Origin: Viridothelium virens
Taxonomy: Eukaryota > Ascomycota > Dothideomycetes > Trypetheliales > Trypetheliaceae
DNA: 64,000 nucleotides
Direction of reading: 5' to 3'
Assembly: GCA_010094025.1 (NCBI GenBank)
Contig: ML991818.1
Location: 62,001 to 126,000 of the forward strand
Positions 20,220-31,422 of the stretch are shown here, in pieces (within the stretch, counting starts at the first letter, position 1; every line of letters begins with the position of its first letter). The notes under the pieces are model-generated. The model had not been told where the DNA came from and made no database searches. It worked only from the letters and a program-made list of their open reading frames with translations. Position numbers and translations under genes: made by a program.

Positions 20220-20694
20220 AACCTTCAGGAAAAACTAGGTGCTCCTCGATCCGGGCACATGTTAGCGAGACGGGACCCTCGAATGAGGCGGTCGGCGCAA
20301 ATTTTGGCGCTGAAGACTGGGGATCGTGGATGTCTTCCAGAGAGTCGGACTTTCTGAACCGGGTTATGTAATCACTTTCTCCTCGGACAACCTTGTCGCC
20401 TTTGAGTAAGAAACCTCCACTCCAAGCTCTCATTGAACACAGAATCACCACTTAAAGCTTGCTACCGGATCTGCATTCGATTGTTAAGGATGCGGGCTAC
20501 CCTCGGTCGCTTTGCATCAAAACCAGGAACTGGGTAAAGCTCACGCCATGCCTTTTGTTGGATTTACAGTTGCTCTCTGCACTTCATAAGGACTTCTTTA
20601 CTAACTCATCTTTCTGCTCTAGTTGGTTTGTTAACCGTCCGAACAACGTTCCACACTACCAACGCCTATTCCAAAGTCATGATGGCAAGAGACA
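20220..20694. promoter_or_regulatory. Divergent promoter region
   Basis: This 475-bp gap separates the PPR-like gene (minus) and the 62-aa membrane protein gene (plus). No coding exon was supported. Confidence 0.45.
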
Positions 20695-21016
20695 ATGGGA
20701 GCAGGTGCGGAGGCAGAGACAACGTCAAGCATCTCAGGTCTAATGCATAATGTTTCACAGACGCCAAGGAGCAAGTATCTGCTGTACCCATACTATGTTC
20801 TACTTTGGGGCAACTTTGCTGGTAAGCGTCCTCTGGGATCCTTGGTTTGAAAAAGCTGGCTAACACTACTTCAGCGGTGATGTATGCCATGGGCAGACTC
20901 ACGATGGTATGGTTTTCAAGGCTTTCCTCCCTTATTATACAAAGCGCTCGCTGTTCGACAATCCGGTGCTAATTGGGCATTGACAGGGGCATAAAACATG
21001 GTTCTCAAAAGGATAG
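20695..21016 (+). CDS. Small single-span membrane protein, 62 aa, three exons
   Basis: Exons are 20695-20821, 20875-20906 and 20987-21016, summing to 189 nt. The introns (53 and 80 nt) have GTAAGC and GTATGG donors, CTAAC and CTAAT branch sites and CAG acceptors. The product starts MGAGAEAETTSSIS, then a basic turn PRSKYLLYP. One hydrophobic span follows (YYVLLWGNFAAVMYAMGRL), and a short tail GHKTWFSKG ends it. The size, single span and positive tail resemble accessory subunits of mitochondrial inner-membrane complexes, but I cannot name the family. The clean splicing across such short exons argues strongly that it is real. Confidence 0.75.
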
Positions 21017-21545
21017 ACGCTGGCGGGTAGAAGGCCACCACGCAGTGAAGATACCTCGGACAATCCGCAAGCACAATGGACTTCTTGGGATGTCTCAATT
21101 ATCTGTATAGCTAGAAATATCAATCCATAGATCGTTGAATCTGTCTTAGATCTTTGTCGCGAGAAATTGGGGGTCTCTACCTGTCTTTCGACCTCCTACC
21201 GTCGTTCCGCATGGTAGCGCAGAAGCGTAATCCGTCTAAGTTGAAAATCTGTCTGCAGAAAAAAGCCCCACATGATTGTACTTGCCCATTCACACTGGGC
21301 GGGAAGCGGCTCAGTCTCTGGTGCCGCTTCAGGCCACAATACTTATTAGGTGGGCACGCGATTTTTGCAGTAGTTTGGCAAGGCTTAAAGCTCTCCCCAA
21401 CCACCCAACTTTCCCCACGCTTTACCTTTGCAGCCGCGTCGCGTCCCTACCAAGCAGTCCATCACACTGTCACAGCGTGCGCCACCAAAGAGCTGTGTGG
21501 CTTAAAGCGAGGGGAAGGAGGGTGCCATAAAGCTCTTGGAACAGA
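21017..21545. promoter_or_regulatory. Intergenic region, promoter of the CCDC47-like gene
   Basis: This region separates the 62-aa gene and the CCDC47-like gene, both on the plus strand. Frames here are unsupported. No repeat or RNA gene was seen. Confidence 0.4.
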
Positions 21546-23050
21546 ATGGCGGACTTCTTGAAAAATATTCTGGGTGGTGCAAGCTCAAGCGCTCCGAGTG
21601 TTGCGCCTTCGGCAGACGACGCAGGTAATGCAAAGCCATTGATACTTGAAACTTATTTTATATCCTAACTTGGGATTAAATCAGACTTCGCCGACTTCGC
21701 TGGAGCCCCAGATCCATCTCCGATCTCAATAACTGCTGCTACAGCTTCCATAGCTGCCAGTGAAAGTGGTGCAGCTTCTTCTCCCACCGCGCGATCAGGA
21801 CTTGCAGCCCTTCTCGGAACTCCGCGATACGCGTCAAACTCTCGACCGTATACAAAATGGTACCGTGTTTGGGAGCGGACTACTTTGGCGGATTTCTATC
21901 AGGAGCTATTCCTTATGCCGTTTCTCCTGATAATATTGTTCATTCACTACTGGGGAACGAGAGCGAACCGGCGACGAGCAAGGCAGTGGATGTCGACCCA
22001 TGCTCCTATACTTCAACAAGAATATGCATCGATTGGTTTTGATGATCGAAAAACGTCCTCGGCAGACGCTGGAACTACTAGCGAGCTCGTCAACCCTGAG
22101 GAACTTTTGAAGGGAAAGGCCGCAAACGAATACCTCTCATATGCAACAGGACGGCAGAATGTCGCCTTTACAGACATCAAGTTGACACTCGTCAAACGTT
22201 ATAATCCGCTGCTCTGGTTTGGGGAAAATGCGCTCGCCTTTGTGTTCGAGAGCATGCAAGCCACACAAGAGCGACTGGAGGCTGTCTCATATGTCTTTGA
22301 TGGCAAGGAAAAGCAACTTCTTCCGCGCTTAAGCACCCAGCAAGATGAAGATCAGAAGCCTATCGGAAATTCTTCGTATGATGGATTTGTATGGGCAGTC
22401 GTACATAAGGATGCGATCAATCGCTTAAGAAAAGACCGATACGACCTCTCGCTCACAAGCGCCAAAGAGCATGCAAAACTGCCAGTCTGGTCTATGGTCC
22501 TCAGTGAAAGTGCGGAGATCACGGACGCCTTGTTGACCAATGACTTTATCAAGGCCATTAACGAGGCTGGGGAAGATCTTGAGGCTATCATAGTGACGGA
22601 CCAACCCATTGATCAGCCCAAGACGTAAGTTGGACCGGAGATAATCTCTTTAGACATCCACTAATCTACCACAGTCTCAATGACTGCATTCCACGCAAAC
22701 GCGTCAGCCTCAACATGAAACTCCCTTCATCCGGCACAGGCTACCAGTCTACGCTTCCGGTCTTTCAATATTTCCTACGCATACCGGATCACCTTGCATC
22801 AATAGGTCGATTCCGGCCAGAGGCTATGCGGAGGGTGCGGCAGACGCGTGAAGACGAAGTTCGTAAGATAAAGCGTGAGGTGGAGAAAGAGCGGGAGGAG
22901 GAGAAGAAGTTGGAGGGTGACAAGGGGAAGAAAGAGAAGAGGGATGCCCTGTTGAAGAACATGAGCGCTGAGGAGCAGAGGAAGTATTTGGAGAAGGAGA
23001 GAGAAAAAGATATGAGGAGGTCCTCGAAGAGGAGGACGATTAAAGGGTGA
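21546..23050 (+). CDS. CCDC47-like (DUF1682) ER membrane protein, 464 aa
   Basis: Exons are 21546-21624, 21685-22624 and 22675-23050 (1395 nt). Introns are 60 and 50 nt with GTAATG/GTAAGT donors and CAG acceptors. The N-terminus is acidic and Ser/Ala rich (MADFLKNILGG...DFADFAGAPD). One membrane span follows (FYQELFLMPFLLIILFIHYW), then a large cytosolic domain typical of CCDC47/DUF1682 (NEYLSYATGRQNVAFTDI, LTLVKRYNPL) and a Lys/Glu-rich coiled coil at the C-terminus (EVRKIKREVEKEREEEKK). The animal homologue CCDC47 is in the PAT complex that helps insert multi-span proteins at the ER translocon and binds ribosomes; a similar role here is inferred from the family. Confidence 0.85.
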
Positions 23051-23610
23051 TGAAGCGACTTGAAGACCTAATATGCATCATCAAAGTGCATTCGACGGCC
23101 AGCGGGAATAACTAAGAATATTTTGGCTGGCGCTCATCCCGAAGCATGTGGCTATGAGGGCGGGATTCTGATACAGAAATCATCCAACACTTAGTCCAAA
23201 TCTCATCATTCTTGTATGAATCACTTCGAGGGCCCCGCAGCCAATATTCTGCGCTGACAATCGAATGCGCCTTGATGGTGTAGTCGATTTGCAAATACAG
23301 CCGTGCAATTGATACATACGATTGCAAATTTTGCTACAGATTCCTGATGTAAACCGCATCATTGAAGACTAAAGCACCAAAAGAATGACGCATCTGAGTC
23401 CGCCAGATCTTGAACACTGCAAGCTTCGAAGTGTAACTACTAATCGTCTCTGCGACTGGCTCCCAGAGTAACATACTTTCTCTGATAGCACCAGCTCGAC
23501 GCGTTCTGAGATCCACCCTGCATTGTTAATGGGGAACAAATTATCGGTACACCTTTCTGGGTTCGTCTTCTCGCTGCCCTGCGCACCTCGCTTCTGATGT
23601 CAGATCTTCT
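23051..23610. other. Convergent 3' intergenic region
   Basis: This lies between the 3' ends of the CCDC47-like gene and a BTB gene. Short frames only; nothing supported. Confidence 0.45.
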
Positions 23611-24340
23611 TTATCGATTTGTCTTCAAAGCCGCGGCGTAATCGGCGCCAAAGCCAAGCACATCGACAAATACATTCAGAAAACCGGAATCTTCATTAAC
23701 CAGCGCCTGGTAATGAGCCTTCGCGTACTCCACGAGATCAGCACGCATCTTCTTCTCATGAGCTCCAGTATCCACAGTTCCTTCATATAAGAGCTTGACA
23801 GCCCGGCTAAATCCATCTCCAGCAGGGCTTTGAGCCGCCAAGTCTTTGAAACGCCCCCTTGCGAAAATCTTAAGCGGCTCAATGTCGTATTTGTGGGCAA
23901 GGCAAAAGACGCGAATGTTGAAGGGCATGCAGGAGACAGACCCGTGCTCGTCTACAGCCTTGTCATTGTAGTCAAAGTTGTAGAGGTAATGGAGCATGGC
24001 ATGCACGACATCTGGATCGTCTTCCCATAAATACATCTTGTGCTCATGAGCCTCCTGTGATATTTCAGCAAATACTAATCAACCACAGTAGAAATAGCAC
24101 ATGTGATCACGTACCTTGAACTCTCCATCGCATGCTTTGGCGAAAAATGAGGACTGCGAGCACACGATAATGCGGTGTACATTCCACTCGCGAGTGCCGC
24201 ATACCACGGTCAGATCAGAATATTTCGGGTCGATGAATGCACTGAGAGAAAGCTTAGATGACTGTGCAGGAAGCCTTCAGAAGGAATCGGAAGTACCTGC
24301 TGAGACCTGCATGGAGGGCCGCCTGAGATTCAGATGCCAT
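23611..24340 (-). CDS. BTB/POZ domain protein, 204 aa
   Basis: Exons are 24340-24297, 24241-24115 and 24054-23611 (615 nt). Introns are 55 and 60 nt with GTACTT/GTACGT donors and CAG acceptors. The BTB fold is clear: [41 protein letters not shown], then [20 protein letters not shown] and [17 protein letters not shown]. The remainder is a helical extension of the type found in fungal BTB-only proteins. These are often Cullin-3 adaptors or unknown. It is paralogous to the gene at 31423-32324: the middle exon is 127 nt in both, with the same phases. Here the protein stops after the helical extension and lacks the zinc-ribbon-like tail of the paralogue. Confidence 0.85.
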
Positions 24341-25102
24341 CGTGATGACGCTACCAAGTGCAAAACAGGATTGATGATCAAAAGACTTCGGGGCTTCAAA
24401 CAACAAGCGATATCTCTAAAACCCAGAAGGAAGGATTATGTCGGTTTTGTACACCAGAGACTGCCAGGGAGTGAGGAGAAAGAAAGTGAGATGCTTCTTC
24501 ATTCGAGCGATCACACCTTAAGGTGTCCACCGCTATAGCTGATTCCCTTGGATAGCATGCACCTACCCGACCGCTTGTTTGAAGGGAAGATGCCAGAATA
24601 CTCACACGTGGTAGCCGCGCTCCTCGGTTTTTGCTTTTGCTCACAAACCTGAGTAGTGTGTCTTTACCATGGGTTGTGGCTGTGCTATCCTGAGCATTCC
24701 TGAGTTGTTACGGTATCGGAGGCAGGAACGGAGGACCTAGCCAGAATCGGTCCTATCTATTTTGGCAGTCTCACCCGTGTGTAACTTCTTCATGTTCATC
24801 ATGAGTAGTCTAAGCAGTCCAAGCAGAGCCAGAGTCCCCTGACAATGACTCAGTTTTGGGCCCTCATAGCTTTCTTCAAAGACCAGCGAACTACCTTACA
24901 ACTTGTTTGCATCTATTATTGTATACCTTCTAGCTCTTCCGAAGCCAGTCTACACCATGTAGACATTCTCATGTTGTTAGACATAATCCTCATACCAATA
25001 ATGGAGAGATGTGGACTGGAGAGTATGATTATTCCTTCGATGGAAGGGGGAGAACGCTCTTGGATAAATAAAGCGAGGCTCTGACCATCTATACACGTTG
25101 AA
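24341..25102. other. Intergenic region
   Basis: This is the 760-bp gap between the BTB gene's start and the P450 gene's 3' end. No exon, RNA gene or repeat was recognised. Confidence 0.45.
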
Positions 25103-26780
25103 TCAGTTTCCTTCGTCTTCGGCGTCCATCGCGAAGACCTTCTCCGAATCCTTCAGGCCAAATGCCCACTCGCCCTCTTCGTAGCCCTTTCTTAAGCTGA
25201 CTTCAACCTCGACGTCGTTGTCAGGTGTCATAATAGCCGACGTCATATTGGTACTGTCCACCGTTGGTAGAGACCACTTGCCAGTAAGTGGAGCTATGTT
25301 GTACCTCATTATAAACATTGTGGCAATAGCCAAGACCTCAGTGGTAGCAAAGTGGCGACCGGGGCAAAGGGTCGTACCACCTCCAAAAGCCCTAAAGGCA
25401 GTCGCGCTAGGCTTCTTGACATTTTTGGGCACGTATTCCTTTAGGAAACGTCGTGCGTTGAATTCTTCTACATCATCACCCCATATTGCTTTCGTGGTAT
25501 GAATAATACGGCTTGGCATTTGGAGGATACTGTCCTTCTTCAGCAACCACGTATCGTTGAGAACTGTATCCTCCATAACCTGTCGTATTGACGCTGCCAC
25601 AGACCTGTATCGTAGGACTTCCTGAAGGGTAGAGCTTAGCAGTGGGCAGTTCTGTTTGAGCTGCGTAATATCAAGATTTCGGACAATGCCGTTCTCTGTT
25701 GAAGTCGTCATTACTGACTCTATCTCCGTACGGAGATCTGCGAGCAGTTCTGGATCTGAGAATACTAAGAAGATCATCCAGAACACAGTAGGGGTGGTGT
25801 TAACTAGAATGGCGAGGGCACTGCCCACTTCATAGGGAGCCCAGTCCTCAATAGAAACCCCATTGCTGAGAGCTGCTTTATATTTATCGCTAACCAGAAT
25901 GGAACCTTGTGTATGGCTGCCATCTTTGAAGTATTGCTCAAAGGCTTTACTGACCTTAGCTCGGGCAGCTATACCGCTGCGTGCCGTTATTGAAGGCAGG
26001 ACGCCCATCACGAGGGAGAATATATTTCTTTCAAATTCCCTTGCAGATAATTAGTAATAACTCAACCAAAACAGAGTCTCATGACTTGTATTTACCAGAA
26101 AGCATCTGCTATCTCGCGGTCTTTGAAAGGGTTTGGGGGACCATATACAGAATTCGTTGTAGCAATCGTGACACAATGGCGAAGCCATTCAACGAGTTTG
26201 ATGTGAATACGGCTTTCTCCACTGGGTATAAGACCATTCAACGAAGTGGCTATATTTTGGATCATAATCCGATTCATAGAATCAAGCTCAGCGCCAGGCG
26301 CGAGTGGAGCTCTTATTGCAGCATGTACGTCGTGCAACATTCCTAAGTCTTCTTCTCCGTTGCTGTTTTTCTCAATGATATTCTGTGCAGCTGTGCTTAT
26401 ACCGCACACACGGCCTACGAACTTCGCCTCTATGGGTAGGTATGCGAGGGTTTTCGGATGTTTTTCGATAGCTTGGATAAGCTTAGGGCTTGCTACAATG
26501 TACATCTTTTGGCCGGGCATGTTCACTGTGAAAATTTCGTACGGATTTTTGTGGCTGGGCAAAGGTCAGTAAAGATATCTGGTGATTATCTGTAGGATCT
26601 TTGGACAATGTCAGGCTTGCGCTTCATCCCAGATACGATACTAAGGATAACTTTGCCCAGTGTTCGAAAAACTTGCCTCAGCTCCGCAAAGTAATTGAAC
26701 TTGCTTTGCATAATGCCAAAAAGATGGCCCACGTAGGGGATTGTAGTTTTTACCGAAGGAGGCTCTTGTATCGACGCCAT
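25103..26780 (-). CDS. Cytochrome P450, CYP7/CYP8-like class, 499 aa
   Basis: Exons are 26780-26677, 26554-26096 and 26039-25103, exactly 1500 nt. Key motifs are the K-helix ExxR in LQEVLRYRS and the heme loop FGGGTTLCPGRHFA with Cys413 as iron ligand. The I-helix region (SALAILVNTTPTVFWMIFLV) has the Asn/Thr pattern of the CYP7/CYP8-like fungal group in place of AGxDTT. The intron at 26040-26095 is a normal GT-AG intron. The one at 26555-26676 (122 nt) uses GC at its 5' end in an otherwise perfect context (GAG/GCAAGT), with branch CTGAC and CAG acceptor; no GT donor nearby keeps frame. The start MASIQEPPSVKTTIPYVGHL lacks the usual N-terminal membrane anchor, so a 5' exon may be missing. Substrate is unknown. 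Confidence 0.85.
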
Positions 26781-28940
26781 GTTCAATTCCTCAACAGTCT
26801 GCTTGAGAAGGGCCTTAGTGAGTATACACAAGCACGTAACCTATCCGTTGGCCAATATATGCTGGCTATCGTTGTACTATTCGAATAAGCAGTGCCTCTC
26901 TGCAACGTCTTGGTTGTCCGACGGAGGGGCCGGTATCATGTCGACTATGTCATGTTCCAGGCAAAGTCTCAGAATGGAATCGTACGTTAGTGGATGCGGG
27001 ACGGCACGAAAGTGGAGCTGAAGCTACTGTAAGAAATGACGCAATGGGGCTGAATGGTTCATTACCTACGCTTGGGCTCGAGACATACCTTAGTCAACAT
27101 TGTGAGTGCTAGTGCAAATAGCGGTACGGAGTAGAGATTGACAGAGATGCTATGGTCTAACGTAGGCAGGCACGGAAGGGCTCGATTGCGCTCTCCGGAG
27201 CACATACAGCATTTGACATCGCCGCTCATCCCTAATTCCAAGCTGCATCAAGACCTTGGCTGATAAATCATTGACAATGTGTTGCACGGCACATTCGACC
27301 AAAGATCGCCTTCTACCACATGGCATGGCATGCTTGCAATGTGTGTAATCTGAGAAGGTACCTAGGTAGCGCCACCAACAAGTGATCGTAGACTGCAAGA
27401 TCGCCAACAAACGATCGTAGACTGCACGATCGCTAACAGATGTTGAAGCGTCATCGAACAATTGAAGATGGTGGTCTGATCAGATTATGCGAATTCAAAT
27501 TCTCAAGCTGAACACTGAGCGCATCAATTAATTATTCAGTCTTCGCTCCGAAATCCGCCCCCAAAGGAGAGTTGCTTTTCCTATCCTCACCAATGACGCG
27601 CATCTTCCAAAATGCCACACACTCCTTTCCTATGGACTCTTCGAAGCTCAGAAGTTGTTTCGTAGCGCTGAGCAATTCCAAAATGTGGACTTCATCAATT
27701 TTTGGGAGCGAAGGGAGATGGCAGTGGTAAGGTACGCTACTCTAAAGCGAAATGCTACGGCGCGGTGATGCTTGGACCACTTGCCTTTTCCCCCTTTCAT
27801 CGACGCTCACGGCAGGGGGTTTCCATGTAACTCTTTCATGGGAGCTCTCTGACGCAACGGCACGCTTTTTACTACGGTTCCGCAGTCTCTACTTATGCAA
27901 CAGCAACGTGTTTACAGAGAGATATTCTAAACGTACCTACTGCAGTCCTAGCGAAGATATTGCAAGCCCCCCATACTCCCGACATCGCGTTCTCACGAGT
28001 GTCTTGCTCATGCACACAGAGACCATATGGTTCGATCTGTATCCAGTCCCACCAACTCAACAGCTAATCCAGCTAGAACATGCTGATTCAGCTCAATGAC
28101 GTGCATGGCTGCTCGTTCACATCCTCAGTCTATGAGACAGCCACCAACTCATGCTGCCGAGCCTAGCACCCTAGGGTGAGTTGAATGGCGTGCCTTTTGC
28201 ACTCTACCATGTTCGTCATGCAAAGATCAAAACTGTAGCGCCTGAGACCATTCAGAATGCAGTTACTTGCTGACAGGTTCTGCAATCTACTCCAAATGAC
28301 AGCCGCTTGCCGATGAAGGGGCCAATGCAGGGAACGTGAATCGGGCCGCTCCTGGTCCCAGCTTGCAGCACGTGTGCATACTGCGTCAAAGAGAGCCGAG
28401 AGCCTCCTCAACCAACCACCCAAAGGTGCAAAGCTCGTCATATCGATCTCAGTCAAAGAAGGGTTCCAAGTGCTGTACTTTTTCTGCAAATCGGTTTCAG
28501 GTTGCTGATAGCATATGCCTGCGTTTTGTTCATTGTCAATGACACAATTATGGCACTATCTGTCTGAAGATTATTCAATAACCTCAGACCCGTTGAGGCA
28601 CGGTTAGCACTGTTAGCGTGCTTAGAATTGCCGAACGGAGCAACCAGATCTATGTAGCATCTGAGACAACAACTGGCAGCTTGATCGACGCTAGTCGTTG
28701 GAAAAGATACCTCTATGAAAAGCGTGCTTCGCTTATGCGAAGGAAATGGTTAGAGCACCCCTCTTGCTTGATATCTAGCAACGAGTGCCGTAAAATTATG
28801 CAAGACGCAAGAAGCACAGAATTGCTCTGGCCGTCTTGATTGAGAGATGATAGCTCTTCCCACTCTTTCGTCAGCTACCCAAGATTCCTACGACGAATAA
28901 ATTATCCAGATCAGCTGGTTCATCCTACTACAACCGCAGC
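26781..28940. other. Gene-poor 2.2-kb intergenic region
   Basis: This is the longest gene-free stretch in the window, between the P450 and Pth11-like genes, which are divergent. It holds a two-copy 29-bp tandem repeat (27376-27433). Frames here are short, unspliced and unlike known families. A missing 5' exon of the P450 could lie near 26800-27050, but none is convincing. Confidence 0.45.
27376..27433. repeat. Tandem duplication of a 29-bp unit
   Basis: Two adjacent 29-bp copies beginning CAACAA and containing CGATCGTAGACTGCA-type sequence (TGATCGTAGACTGCA in the first) differ at about three positions. Confidence 0.75.
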
Positions 28941-30395
28941 ATGGCAGATGCAATGTCTGCTGAATTGAATCAACCATACGCTCCGCCGCCACCGGGTCAA
29001 ACTTCGGACTTCAGCGACAATGCTGCAAACCGAATCTACCAGCTCTATATCGTAGCCGGTGTCTGTCTAGTCTTGGTATTGTTGTTCGCTTCTGCACGAT
29101 ACTTCGCCAAACGGAGAGTGATCAAGCACCGAACTTGGGATGACCGTAAGTCACACCGCAGGACGACCTCAAATGGATGAAGTCCTTAGTACTGATGATG
29201 CTGCTAGTGACGTGTCTACTTGGAGTGGTATGAAAATTGAAACGGTTTTCAAGCTTCAAACTAACGTCTACCATCAGATTGGCACACTTGCTTACACGAC
29301 GATAGTGATTGGCCGTTAGTATTTCCCGTCATCCTTAAAATCTAGCTTGAGTACTGAATCTGGTCAAATAGTGAGCGTTGGGAGATTTTATGGGTATCAC
29401 TCTTGGGATGTCTCTGTGGCACAGGCGCTCACATCGCAATCCAAGGCTCATCTCGTAGTACGTCTATTACCAGTCGATGAATGCACCAAAAAGGCATCAT
29501 GATCAAAGATTCTAAGCCTCCTTATAGCTCCTTGTCATCTCAACGTGCCTGAGTGGACCTGCATTGTGGCTTGTAAAGCTATCAGTCTTTGTCCTTTACC
29601 TGGAACTATTTAGTCCGTTTAGGTGGCTACGTATCACGGCAATATGCGGTATATTGATTAGCGGATTGTATTTCTTTGGAATCACAATTGCTTTCGCTAT
29701 ACTATGCTCGCCCTTGCATGGCCACTCCCAGATGGACTACTTCAACGCGCTTCTAGCTCCTCGATGTCAGAACCATGATATTGGGATGGCCATCTCCAAT
29801 CGAGCAGGACACCTAGCAACGGACGTCTTCCTAATTTTATTGCCACTTCCAGCCGTGTGGTCATTGCATATGCCATTCAAGAGAAAGCTAGGAGTATCTG
29901 CGATGTTTCTCACTGGTATTCTGTAGGTAGTCAAGCACTCGTTTCTATTCGATCCATTCCACTCACTATTGACAGGGGCTTAATCGCTAGTACGCTTGGT
30001 CTGTACTATCAAGTCACCCTCGAGTATCGCAGTGATACCACCTGGGATCTTATTCCTGCTTGGATTACATCGTAAGTAGAACGCCCTTACTCCATACCGT
30101 AGAAAACATTTCCTTACGCTACACTTCTAGAATTGTCGAAATGACTGCAGGAGTCATGATATGCTGCATGCCAACAGTGGCTCAGGCGTTGAAAGCCTTC
30201 CACAGTTCTTGGTCTCAAAGCCGGTCAACAAAATCTTCTTCACATTACCGCCTCGGCTCGAGCTCTGCAAATACGGCCAAAATCAAACGCGAAGCAAGCG
30301 ACTCGACCTTACAACCGATACATCTGGAGCAAGGGTATTTCCCGGGAAGTACGGGAACGGCATGGTCACGATCTGAGGAAGCCGAGAACGACTAA
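28941..30395 (+). CDS. Pth11-like (rhodopsin/SAT4-domain) seven-helix membrane protein, 367 aa
   Basis: Seven exons (28941-29145, 29208-29227, 29278-29314, 29372-29457, 29528-29922, 29976-30071, 30131-30395) total 1104 nt. All six introns are 50-70 nt GT-AG introns. The N-terminus is a short extracellular Pro-rich stretch, followed by TM1 (YIVAGVCLVLVLLFASARYF) and a basic turn FAKRRVIKHRTWDD. Later helices include LTCLLGVIGTLAYTTIVIGL, ALWLVKLSVFVLYLELF with FSPFRWLR, GILISGLYFFGITIAFAILC, DVFLILLPLPAVW, and a last helix MTAGVMICCMPTVAQALKAF. This is the fungal Pth11-like/SAT4 architecture, which includes GPCR-like surface sensors. There is no N-terminal CFEM domain. The Ser-rich C-terminal tail (about 70 aa) is cytosolic. 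Ligand is unknown. Confidence 0.9.
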
Positions 30396-31422
30396 TGAAG
30401 TAGCTGTAATTGTCGATATGGTGTGCTATTGCAGGGTGTTGCGGAGTCTGAGAACTCCAAAATTTTGGGTTAATGCTGTGAAAAGGTAATAGGTCAGAGA
30501 TTAGGAAGCCCTGTCTCTACGATATTTTATATAAAGAAATGACGACACTTATATAATATACCCAAAGTCCCCAGCACTACGCTTATCTCTTCCCCCTGCG
30601 ATCAATATCAATCAGAGAGCGACTGAAGATACCTCGTGTTACCCCAGTCTTGATAAAAAATGCGAAGTCATGATCCGCATAGACGTACTCGGGATCAGAT
30701 CCATCCGTCAATGTCACATCACATTCTTTCCAGAACTCAGAACTTAATACTTTATCGCTGACCTTTGGCTATTGCCATTCTATTGATCGTCGTACAGTAC
30801 AGTACCATCATAAAAGCGAGAGGTGCTGAGATGGCCGAATCCTACGTCGAAGCTGGTGCTGCGGCATATGAAGTAGGAATACATGCGAAGGATGAGTTCT
30901 CTGGCAAAACATTGAGAATGTTGATTAAAGTCTTGCTGGACAAGAACTTAGCTAATGCTACGTGTCTTCAACTTACAGTCCTTCCCCAATGTACGATACT
31001 AGGATAAAAGTGTCCGGGCAACCCGCAGCACCAGAGGAACTAGCTCTTTTAAATCAATAGTCAAGCTCAATGAAAGAAGACAGAATTGAGATATGAAGCC
31101 CACGAACAATGCGAATTGGCTTGATGTCTTCCAACAAATCCAGGCTTGCGCTAAAGATTAAGAGATTGCCCTTGTACCTCCACTGGGAGAGAACAGGAGG
31201 GCTCAATAATTTTGAGAGGAATGCCATCGAGGGCCATTATATTTCATCACTTTGCGTAACAATAAGCTCTTGAAATAGGTCAAGACTTGTACTTTGGCTT
31301 CTAGCTTACAAGTTGGCTTGTCAGCTGACTGTCCACCTGTCGCTTAAACTTTTCTTTTCGATGGTTTGAGGGAATGGAGGAATTTTTGTGACAGTGTGCG
31401 GCCAATCCTGCCAAGCGAGCCC
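30396..31422. other. Intergenic region
   Basis: This is a convergent gap between the Pth11-like gene and the second BTB gene. An AT-rich patch (about 30515-30570) follows the first gene's end. A short frame with ATG at 30831 is discussed among rejected items. No supported gene. Confidence 0.45.

Noticed and set aside
20459-20743. 94-codon plus-strand frame
   Set aside because: It overlaps the 62-aa spliced gene in another frame; the splice-supported gene is preferred.
30831-31007. Short protein starting MAESYVEAGAAAYEVG
   Set aside because: About 58 codons, no splice sites, no family and no conserved neighbours; could be chance or a gene fragment.
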